NCBI GenBank assembly: GCA_019448385.1
Contig: JAGTXO010000005.1
Location: 434,001 to 498,000, forward strand
DNA from: Diacronema lutheri
Taxonomy: Eukaryota > Haptophyta > Pavlovophyceae > Pavlovales > Pavlovaceae
Direction of reading: 5' to 3'
DNA length: 64,000 nt
Part shown: positions 31,376 to 41,965 of the stretch, one piece after another
Position numbering within the stretch: the stretch's first letter is position 1
Layout of the letters: every line of letters starts with the position of its first letter
Notes under the pieces: generated by a model
Told to the model about the DNA's origin: nothing
The model's database searches: none
Seen by the model: the letters and a program-made list of their open reading frames with translations, nothing else
Program-made: the position numbers and the translations under genes

Positions 31376-34130
31376 TCAACGCCGGCCGCGCTTCGGCCCG
31401 CGCGCGCTGCCGCCGCCGGCACTGGCGCTGGCAGCTCCGCGGGCGGGGGTGCGGGCGCGAGAGCCGCCGCCGCCACCGCCGCCGCGCCCGCCGCCGTCGT
31501 CGCCACCGCCGTCGCCGCCGCCGCCTCCCCCGCCGTCATCGTCGTCGTCGCCGCCGCCGCCTCCGTCGCCGTCGCCGTCGCCGTCGCCCTCGCCGCCGCC
31601 GCCGTCGCCGCTGCCATCGTCGTCGTCGTCGTCGTCGCCCTCGTCGTCGCCCTCGTCGTCGCCGTCGCACTCGTCGTCGCAGTCGTCGCCCTCGCCGTGC
31701 ACCATGCGCTCCTCACGCTCCCACACCTCGCCGCGCGCCCACCAGGCGAGCACGAGGGCAAAGCGCTCAGGCGTCGACGTGGTGTCGCGCCCGGCCGCGT
31801 GCGCCGCCATGTCGTGCACGTCGTAGAAGATGTTGCGCGCGGCGTTGTAGTCGCGGTGCACGGGCTTCTTGCCGCCGTTGCACGCCGGGCAGATGACGAG
31901 CGCGTGCACCGTGCGCGTGCCGCCCTTTGCCACGGGCAGGCGCGGGTTCTGCGCGAGCTCCGCGCCGCAGCGCTGCAGCCTGCCGCCCTTGGCGAGCCGC
32001 GGCATCGAGCAGTGCATCGACGTGTACGGCTCGGGCACGAAGACGGCCGCGACGCCGCGCCGCCGCAGCTCGCGCAGCAGCCCCACCTGGAAGGCGGGCG
32101 GCGCGCCCTTGGGCTGCGCGCCCTTGTGGTCGCGCAGCCACTTGCCCACGCACACGAGCAGCCGGTCGCGCGTCACGCCGTCGACACAGTGCGCCGCGAT
32201 GAGCGCCTCGGCGACGCGCGCCGCGTTGGACCGCCCGCCGCTGTCGCGCCGCCAGCGCTCCTTCCGGCGCGCCGGCGCGTCGTACACGTGCTCGGCGGCG
32301 CGCTCGCGCACCCGCGCGCTCTCGCGGTGGAAGGCGATGTATTTGCCCGCGTCGAGCACCTTGGCGCTGTGCGCCTCGCCAAGCCGCGCCTCGTCCGCCT
32401 CCACGCTGAACTCCTCGCCGCGCCCGTCGGTGCGCACGCGCCGCCGCGCCGCGTTGGTCTTGGCCGTCTCGCGCGCAAAGCCCGCGGCGCGCGCGCGCGC
32501 GCGCTGCGTGAACTGCCGCCAGACGGCCGCCCGCCCGACGTGCGCAGAGTAGGTGGTGATGTTGCCCATGTTCGGGTCGGCCGCGACGACGACCGCCGCC
32601 TCGACGTCGATCGCCCGCCGCAGCTCGGAGCCGAGCGCGACGGCGATGCGCCCGTCCGGCCGGCGCCAGCGGTGCAGGACGCCCGAGCCGCCGGCCGGCG
32701 CCTGCGCCTTCGGCACGAGGACGGTCCCGACGGCGTGCACGGCGACGCCATCTGTCACCACCGACTTGACGGGCTGCCGGCCCGGGAGCGGCACGCGCGG
32801 CAGCGGCGCGAGGCCAACCCACGAGCGCCGCGCGTGCCACGGCAGATCGGCCGGCGGCCGCTCGCGCCCGGCGTAGTCGAAGACGCGGTTGGAGATGTCG
32901 AAGCGCGTCGCAAAGACCGCGTACCTGACGCGCACGTCCGACATCGGCGGGGTGTTGCCGTTTGTGCCTGTCCACTTGATCGGCTCGCCATCGTGGTCGC
33001 GCAGGTCCAGCGCCTTGAGCCGCGCGCGCAGCTCCTTGCGCTCGTCATCCGAAAGCGTCACCCAGATGGCGCTCGCGGCGAGGCGCACGTTGCGCGGCAC
33101 CTGCGCGCAGCGCGCGGCGCGCGAGCGCGCGGGCGCGTGACCAACCTGGCCGCGGGGCGGCGCGCACGGCGGCGGCGCGCGCGCTTGGGCGCTCGGCGGC
33201 GGCAGCGGCAGCCACGCCTCGCGCGCACATTGTGCGTGCGCAGCGGCGCCACATTGTACCGCGGCGGCCGTCCGGTCAGCTGCGTGTGGATGTGCGCGAG
33301 CCGGCAGAGCAGCGCCTGCCCCTCGGCCACGTGCTGCAGGGTGCGGATCTGCACGAGGAAGTAGCGCGTCGTGTGCCGGTCGTAGTTCCACCTTTTCGTG
33401 GGCGTGCACTTGTAGTCGATCTTGTGGAGGACCATGTCGGGCAGGTGGCGGTCGAGCGCGGCGGGGCAGCCGACGCGCGCGCCCTCCACGTCGCCGCGCA
33501 GCAGCCGCTCGCACAGCTCGCGCACGCGCGCGTTTCGCTGCATCTCGGGCAGCGCGACGAGCGCCTCGTCGCGCTCGACTGCCGCGCGGACGACGTCGCG
33601 GAGCAGCCCGTTCACGACGCGCGATGGATGCATCAGGCACGCGGTGGACACCTGCGTCGCCTCCGCCTCGAGGATCTCCGTGAGGCCCACCGCGCAGACG
33701 GGCTGGACGCCCTCGGCCATCTCGCCGACGGCGCGCGCCGTCGCCGCCTTGGTCTGCGCGGCGGCTTGCTCGGCGGGCTTGCCTCGGGGCGCTGCACCGT
33801 ACGTGCTCTCGTCCTTGTGCCAGCCGATGGCCGAGAAGATCGCACGGACGGTTCCCTTGTCCATCGTGGTCGACGTGTGCACGCTGGTCGACGGGCCGCC
33901 CGACGCCGCGCCGACGGCCTGCGCGCTCGCCACCGCAGCCTCGTCGCGCACCACCTTGTTGATGACGCGGTACGCCTGTGTCGTGAGCCTGTGCACGGCC
34001 GCCGCGATGCGCCGCAGCTCCTTCCGCGCACCGGGCTGCGCCGTCACCGCCTGCGGCCCCGCGTTGAGCGTCGAGCGCTTGACCACGAAGCCCGGGAGCA
34101 CGCTGACGCGCGTGCGCGCCGTCGCGCCGC
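31376..34130 (-). other. Fanzor (eukaryotic TnpB-like RNA-guided nuclease) module of the giant gene
   Basis: The module matches the published Fanzor signature D-x(125-275)-[TS][TS]-x-x-(zinc finger)-x(5-50)-RD. The RuvC-I Asp lies in VVAADPNMGN (codon 32576-32578). TSMHC follows 185 residues later. The zinc ligands are Cys-x13-Cys (CSM...QRC) and CPAC. RuvC-III is HRDYNAARNIF (Asp codon 31850-31852). A Glu in FVPEPYTS (codon 32030-32032) sits at the alternative catalytic position described for Fanzors, in place of a classical RuvC-II Glu. The N-terminal part has VLPGFVVKRSTLN and HRLTTQAYRVINKVVRDEA, typical of the family's recognition region. All expected catalytic residues are present, so it may be active. 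One intron (33101-33228) lies within it. Confidence 0.9.
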
Positions 34131-37100
34131 CGGCGGCGCGCGCGCTCGGCGCAGCGGGCTCGTCCACGCGCGCGCGCTCGACGCCGCGCGCGCGGGGAAC
34201 GCTCGGCGCGCGCGCGCCCGCGGCGTCGCGCGCGCTCGCGGCGGCACCCGCCGCGGCGCGCTTGCCCGCGGCGCCCGACTCGCCGTGCGCGCGAAGCGGC
34301 GCCGACGCCAATGCCGACGCCGCGCCCGCGCCGCCGCTGCCGCTGCCCGATACGCCCGCGCGCCGCTTCTGCTCGTCGCGCGTCTTGCGGAACTGGGCGA
34401 CGAGGTCGCTGCTCACGTTGGCCTCAGGCTCCCACGTGTCGGCGCTCTCGTCGTAGCCCCGCCACCTGATCCGGAACTGGAACGTCACCTTCTTGCCCGC
34501 CTTGCGGCGCTCGTCGACGACCGCCTCGACCTCGTACGTGCGCGCCTCCTCGTCGACGCTCGCGCCCGCCGCGCTCGCGCCCGTGTCCGGCCACCCAGCG
34601 ACCGTGCCGCCCAGCCTCTCGGCGGCCGCGCGCAGCTGCCGCTCGCGCTGGGCGGCCGCGGCGCCTCGCGCGACCAGCGCGGGCAGCATGCCCGCGCCGC
34701 CCGCGAGGCCGTGCGCGCCGACGCTGGCGGTCATCAGCGCGTCGAGGCACGCGAACGTTGCGAGCGCACGCGCGCCATCGTCGCCGCCGCGCGGCTGCGA
34801 GCGCACGACGGGCGATGGCCGCGGCTCCCCCTCGGCCGCGAGCAGCGGCCAGATCGCACTGGCCAGCGCGACGGCATGCGCGCCGACCGCGACGGCCACG
34901 TCCGCGTCGAGCGGCGCAAAGTCGTAGCGCACGAGCGCGGCCGGGCGCGAGTCGTCCGTCGGCCGGTCGGCGACGAGCAGCCCGACCGGGCGCGGCGGCT
35001 CGCCGGACGGCGCGGCGACGGGCACGCAGAGGAGCACGACGAGCAGGCGCGGCGTGCCGCCGAGCAGCGCGCGCGCGGCATCCGCCCCGTCGGCTCCGCC
35101 GCGCGCGGCCGCGGCGAGCAGCTCGGCCGCGCGCGTCGGGCCCAGCGCCGTGCGCGCGTCCTTGCGCGCGCGTGCGCGGGCCGTGTACGCGGCGCAGGCG
35201 TCGTCGAGCACCGCCGCGCTGGGCGCGGTGCCAGTCGTCGCCCACGCGCGCAGCGCGTCGCGCACCCGCGTGACGATCGCCTGGTCGACCGCCGCCTCGC
35301 CGGCAGCGTGCGCCGGCGCGCACGCCGGCGGTGCGGCGGCAGGCGCGAGCGCGGGCGCGCCGTCGGCGCCGTCAACGCCGACGGCGCCGTCGGCGCGCCG
35401 CCACGCGAGCTTCGCCTCGATCTGCTGCCGGACGGCGTGGCAGTGCCGGTCGATGCCGCGCGCGTCGTCGAGCGCGGCCAGCGCGTCCTCAGCGGCGGGA
35501 CGGCCGCTCGCGTCCGCGACGGCCTGCAGGCAGAGCAGCGCGGCCGCACGCGCGTTGCACGCGCTCTGCGGCTCGGGCGCGAGCGCGAGCTCGAGCTCGA
35601 GCGGCGACGCGCCTCGCGCCGCGGCGATCGCGTCCATCAGCACGTCCAACCGCTGCACCAGCGCCCTGTGCGCGTCGCGCGGCGCGCCCGTCGACGGCGC
35701 GCGCGAGCGCGTCGCCAGGAGCCCGAGCGCGCGCGCCGGCGCGCCCGCCGGCGTGTGCAGCACGAGCAGCGCCGCGCCCGCCAAGCTCGCGTTGCGCGTG
35801 ACGAGCGCGAAGATGCGCGTCGCCTCGTGCGCGCCCACCGACGCCCAGATCGCAGCGCGATCGGCGTCCGTCTGCGCGTCGCACAGGTCGCGCACGTCGT
35901 CCGGCGCGAGCAGCGCGCCGCCGCCGGCGGAGCGCGCGACGATCGCCCGCGCCTCCGCCACGAAGACGGCCTGCGGCAGGTCGGCGTGGCGCGCGTCGAC
36001 GATGGCGCGCGTCGCGTGCACGCCGAGCTCCACGCCGCGGTAGAAGGCGCGCGCGTTGGCCGCGCGCGCGTGCGCCGGCCGTCCGTCCGCGTTGCGCCTC
36101 GCGCGCGCCTGCTTGCTCGTGCGCGCGAGGCCGTCGCGTGGCGGTGGCGGCAGCGTGGCGAGGAAGCGCGCGGCGGGCGGCGGCGCGCGCACGCCGCGCT
36201 GCCGCCGTGCGATGGCCGCGAGCCGCCGGCCCGCCGCGCTGCCGCCCGCGCCGACGTGCTGCCGGCGGCCGAGCGCCGCCGGTGGCGGCGGCGGCGGCGG
36301 CGCGGCGGCGGGCGGCGGCGCGACGGCGGGCGGCGGCGCGGCGGCGGGCGGCGGCGCGGCGGTGGGCGGCGGCGCGGCGGCGGGCGGCAGCGGCGGCGGC
36401 GCGGCGGCGACGGCAGCACCAGTCGGCTTGTCCGCCCACGCACCCGAGACGCTGTCCCAGGCCTTGCCCGGTGGCGCGCGCCCACGCGGCCGCGGGTGGC
36501 GGGCTCGAGCGGCGGGGGGCGGGCGGCCGGCGCGCCAGTCGAAGACAGGTGCAACCGTGGCGGCAGGCGCCGAGTGCAGCGCGTCGGTCACAGAGCGCGT
36601 GGTGCGCGCGGCGACCGTGGCGCGCATGGCGGGCGGGCGGTGAGCAGCGCCCGCCGGCGCGCCGGCGGGCGCGGCAGCCGGCGCGCCGGCGGGCGCGGCC
36701 GCCTCGAGCCCGGCGGAGGCGCCGCGCTTGCGCTTGCGCGTGCCGCCGCGCGTGCGCCTGCGCGCGCGCCCGCCGCGCGCCCGTGCGGCCTGCGCGTCGC
36801 CAGCCGCGTCGCCGGCCGCGTCGCCGCGCCGCACGTAGACGATCGCGAACGCCTCCTCGCCGGTCCCGTCGACGCCGCCGCGCGCGCGGCGTAGGACCGA
36901 CCGCCACTGCAGCCGCCGCGCGCGGCCGGGCTCGCACGCAAACCAGCGCCCACCGCGCCTGACGACGGCCACAAAGTCGTCGTCGCGCCGCCCGCGCCGG
37001 CGCGTGCGCAGCAGCACGCACTGCACGTCGAGCCAGCCCTCGTGCCAGTCGGCCGTGCTGGGGGCGACGCGAATCGACTGCGGGAGCTCGACGCCAAAGC

Positions 37101-40100
37101 CGGCGAGGCGCACGATGTGCGCGACGATGACGCTCGAAATGGCGGGGGCGCTCGACGGGTCGTCCGCTGCAGCGAGCACCGCCTCGCCCCAGTGCTCACG
37201 CGTGACGCAATCCGCGTCCTCGACGTGCACGTGCGCCACGCTCGCGCCGAGCTGGTGCAGCAACGCGCAGATGTCGGCGTCGACCGTCCTCTCCTCCTCG
37301 GCCGCCTCGGCCGTGCCGCGGGCGGCGGCGTCGCCCGCCGGCTGCCCGAGGTACGCGATCGCCCGCTCGACGGCCGCGCCCTCCGCACGCGCTGCGCTGT
37401 CGATCGCCGCATTGCCGACGGGCGCGCGCAGCGCCGCGATCGCGTCTTGCAACGCCGTCGCGTCGCCCGTCGCCGCCGCCGCCGTCACCGCCGCCGCGCT
37501 CGCGGTGCCGTGCGCGACGGCGTGCAGCGCGGCGGCGCGCGCGGCGGGGATGCGCCCGTCCAGCGCGAGCACGAGCGGCGGCCCGGCCGGCGTCTGCTGC
37601 CGCCGGTGCCGCCGGCTCGCAGCCGGGTGGTCGGCGCGCGCGCGCTCGAGCCGCGCGCGCCGCTCGACGACGCGCGCCCAGAAGGCCTGCACCCTCGGCT
37701 GCGCGAATGCAAGCCAGCCGGCGCCGCGCGTCACGACGTGCACGACGATCCGGTCCTCGTGCCTGAGGTACTGCACGTAGAGCGCTTTGCGCACGCCGAG
37801 GACGTGCATGCCGAGCTGCAGCTGATCGCGGTGCGGCTGCGGCGGCCCGTCCTCGTGCGCCGTGGCGCCCGCCTTGGTGAGCGTCTTCACCTCGACGAGG
37901 ACCTGCTCGTTGTCTTCGGGGAGGATGGCGAGCCCGTCCGGCGAGAAGGCGAACGGCGCGCTCTTGTCGTGCGGGTCCGCACGCACCATCGGCAGGTTGC
38001 ACACGACGGTGATGCCGTACGCGGCCGCCAGCTTGCGCAGCGCGACGGCCTCGCCGAGGATGCCCGCGGTCGTCGCCTTGGTCCGCACCTCGCGCCGCCG
38101 CCGGTGCACGTACTCGTCGGTGAGCGTCTCGTGCGCGACGCCGGCGTTGTCGTTCACGACGTCGCCAACCTTGCTGCCCGTGACCTCCTCCCATCGCTCG
38201 TCGTGCCAGCGCGGGCTGCGCTGCGCGGGCGCGCCCGCGCCGACGGCGTCGAGCACGCGGCGCAGCGCTGTGCCGTCGGGCGCAGCAGGCACGCGCGCGC
38301 GGTCCTGGGCCTCGCGAGCGTCGAGGACGCGGCCCGTAGTGGAATGTTGGGGTAGGTCGAGCTTGCTCGCCTCGCCGTAGCGGCTCTCCAGCTGGCGCGG
38401 TGCGTCGGCAGGGCCGCCGTCCGTGCGCGCACCCGACGCGCCCGCCAGTGCACGGGGCGCAGCGTCCGAGGCGCCCGCCGCGCCCGCGCCGCCGCCAATC
38501 GCGCCAGCGCACGCGCGCGCCGCGACCTGCGGACGGCCAGCCGCAGGGACCTCGTCCGCTCGGCCGGCCGCTGCGTCGGCCGTCCGCTTGGCCACCTCGC
38601 GCACGTCTCCGAGCGCGAGCGTGGCTGGCGCCGTCCAGCTCCCGTTGCGTTTGTCCCAAAATTTGAGCAGCCCGCCAAGGAAGGGCGTGCCCGTCGGGCG
38701 GTCCTCGGGCACCTCCGCCAGGATCGCGTCGACGCGCAGCGCGGCCGCCACATCGCAAAACGCGCGCGCGGCGCGCGCCATCCGCTCGGCGCGCGCGCCG
38801 CCGTCGTCCGCCGCGCGGCGGATGGCGTGGCTCACGTGCGCGACGCGGAGCGAGACGACGGCGTGCGCCGGCGCGTCGGCGCCCGTGCCGAGCGTGTGCC
38901 GCCGGATGGCCAGCTGCCCATCGCCCATGCGCGGCGGCAGCGACGCGCACGCCGCGACGGTCGTCGTGCCGGCCGCGCTGTCGCACAGCCAGCTCGCCTC
39001 GCCGCCGCCCGCAAACTCAAAGGTCGCGAAGCCCTCGCGGCCGAAAAGCGCGACGAAGTGGTCGAGCACCGCCTTGTTGATCGCGCGCGCCGCCGGCCGC
39101 GTCGATGCGCCGCGGGCAGCGCCACCCGCCGCGCCGCGCGCATCGCTGCACGTCGCAGGGCAGGTGCAGCCGGACGCGCGCACGCCGTCCGACCGCGTCC
39201 GCGGCAGCTCGAGCTCGCGCACCTTGGGGCATAACCAGAGCGGGTTGGACGCCTCGAGGCACAGCACGACGAGCCGCCCGTCCGTGCCGGCCAGCGCGCG
39301 CGCGTCGCGCAGCAGCTCGACGGCGAGCTCGGACGTCGCCGCGTGCACCGCCGGCTCGCCCGTCGCGCGGTCGGGCGGGAAGAGGCCGCCGCCGACGAGC
39401 GGGCTGGGGCAGCGGCCGAGCATTACGAGCAGCGGCGGCGGCGGCGTCTGCGGCGCCTGCTGCCCGACCGCAGCCGCCGTCAGCCCGGCCAGGTCGGAGC
39501 TCGTGCGGAGGGCCTTGAGCGCGACGCGCGAGCCGGTGCCCGCCTGCTCGGAAAACGTGGCGAGCATGGCGCACGTGCTCGCCCTCGCGCCGCACTGCCA
39601 GCTGACGCGCGCGAGGAGGCCTTCCAGCGTGTCGTTTTCGCGCGGCCGCGTGACCGCGTCGAGCGCCGCCGGGCCGAGCTGGAGGCTGCCGGGCGTGACG
39701 CACAGCACCGCCTCGTGGTAGGCGCGCAGCAGCTCCCTCGGCAGCTGCTCGGCGGGCGTCGCCGCCTGCTCGCCCACCCACCGTACACCGTGGCCGCCGT
39801 CGCCCGCGCCCGCGAGCCGCACCGCCGGCCCGCCCGTGATCGCCGAGGTCGGTGGCGTGCCGAGCGCGTCGACGAGCGCGCGCACGGGCGCGACACGCCT
39901 GCGCGCAGCGTCCGCGCCGACGGCGAGCGCGGCGATCTGAGCGCCCTCCCATGCGCGCTCCCTCGCGTCGTCCCGCGCGGCCGCCGGCGCGGCGCCCGGC
40001 CGCGCGCCGGGCGGCACCGCGCACGCCGCCGCGACGACCTCCGCGCGCGCGCCGGCGGCGTCGGGCGCGTGCAGCTGCGCGAGCGCGCCAAAGAGCGCGG

Positions 40101-41917
40101 CGGCCGAGCGGTAGCGGCCGTGCGCCGCGACGAGCGCGTAGAGCACGCGCAGCGCGGCCACGCCCGCCTGGTCGGGCGCGTCGCCAGCGATGCGCCCGAC
40201 CTCCCACGTGCGCGTGGGCGGCGGGCTGCCGTCGGCCGGGTCCGGACGCAGCGCCCACGCGCGCTCGACGATCGCGTTGAACACGTCGCGCGCGGCGCCC
40301 TCGTCAAACTCGGCGGCGCCCGCCGCGTGCGCGCACCACCCGTGCACGCGCGACGTGGGCGCATCCACGGCGCGCTGCACGACGAGCACCGCCGGCCGGT
40401 CGACGCAGCCGAGGCTCACCGCCGCGTGCTTGCCCTCGAGCAGCGCCGCCGCCGCAGCCTCGACCAAGGCGTCACCAGGCGCGTCGCCGACGACGACGGC
40501 ACAGCCGTCGCCGTACTCGGCCTGCATCGCGGCGACGCACGACGCGACAAAGTCGCCGCCCGCGGCCGCCGCGTGTCGCGCCGCCAGCATCCGGCGCGCG
40601 ATGGCAAGCCAGACGTACTCGGCCGGCGCGCGCGCGGCGCGCGCGCGAGGCGCGCCGGCCGCGCCGCGTGCGCCAGCGCGTGCGCCTCCAGCGGCCGCAA
40701 CGGCCGAGGTGGCTGGAGCGGCGGTGAGCGTGCGCCGCGCGCGCTTCGCCGGCCGCGCGATGGGCGATGCACCCGCCGTCGCCCCGCCCGCAGCAGCCGG
40801 TGCGGCCGCCACAGCGCCCGCCGCGACGCCACTCGTCACGACGCCCGTGGCGGGCGGCGCGGCGTCGGACGCGGCCGCCTCGACGGGCGTCGCGCAACTA
40901 CCGCCAGCGGTCGCGGACGCGCCCGGCGACGCGTCGGCGAGGAGGTGGCGCAGCACGCCGCGCGCGAGCGCGACTCGCACGGCGAGCGTCAGCGCGCGCA
41001 GGCGGTCGGAAGGCGAGGCGTCGCGCTCGGCGTCGGCGGACGTGGCGGCAGCAGGCGGGGCGGCGGGCGGCGCGGCGGCGGACTGGGCGGCCGCCGGCGC
41101 AACCTCGTCGGCCTTGGCCAGCCAGACGAGCCCGGCGACTGCGAGCACGACGCTGTACGCGCCGACATCGTCACCCGCAACGCGCGCCAGCCGGGCGTGG
41201 GCGTCGGCCTCGGACACGGCGACGCGGAAGAGCACGTCGTCGCGGGCAGCTTGCTCGGCAAACTGACGCAGCTGCTTGGCCATCGTCACGCCGGCGACGC
41301 ACGCCTCGCCCGCCTCTGCCTCGACCTGCTCGTCCTGGCCGATGGCGGACGCGCCGGCCTCGGCGCCACCGTCGAGTGTCCGGCGGCGCTCGAGGGCGAA
41401 GCCACGCACACAGACGCTCTGGAGGCCGCCGAGCGCGCCCGCCTTCTCGTGCAGCGCGCACGACAGCTCGACCACCGAGTCCACGCGCCTCGCGGCGGCG
41501 CCCCCCCGCTCGCCGCGCGTGGCCGCGCGCACGACGAACACCGTGAATTGCGCGCGCTTTGCCGCGCGCGCCGACGCGCACGCGTGCTTCAGGAGCCGGC
41601 AAAGCGCGGGCCTTTGCGCCGCTGCGCCCCGCGTGCACAGCAGCAGTTGGCCGCGCTCGTCGCCCAGCTCCTGCTCGATGGCGGCCTCGAGCGCGTCGTC
41701 CGTCAAATCGCCGTGCTCCGTCGAGGCGAGCGCGCGCGCAGCCGCGAGCGCCAGCTCGCCTGCGCCCGCGCGCCGCCGGCGGCGCGCACCGGCGGGCGCG
41801 TGCGGCGCCGACGCGTGTGACGACGCCGCCGCGTCCGCGCGCGCACACGCGGCGCGCAACGCCTCACGCGCCGAGGCGGCCGCGCGCGCCCTGGGCGCGA
41901 GCTTCAAGAACGTGCGC

Positions 41918-41965
<48 letters not shown>

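Noticed and set aside
31490-31720. Stand-alone microsatellite of GTC/GCC triplets
   Set aside because: It is the coding sequence of the Asp/Gly-rich C-terminal tail of the Fanzor module and stays in frame to the stop.
33232-36894. A 1,220-residue plus-strand open frame, and others of 767 and 871 residues (23442-25745, 44219-46834)
   Set aside because: They are antisense to genes with recognised domains, are Arg/Ala-rich without motifs, and are expected by chance at this GC content.
37200-37240. HVH motif as a Helitron/HUH Rep nuclease signature in the giant gene
   Set aside because: No following Tyr motif or Rep domain context; HVHVEDADC stands alone, so Helitron assignment is not supported despite the PIF1 helicase.
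36950-37300. OTU or USP peptidase domain in the giant gene (DADICALLHQLG, FVAVVRRGGRWFAC)
   Set aside because: The end resembles a peptidase His box but no nucleophilic Cys box precedes it, so no call is made.
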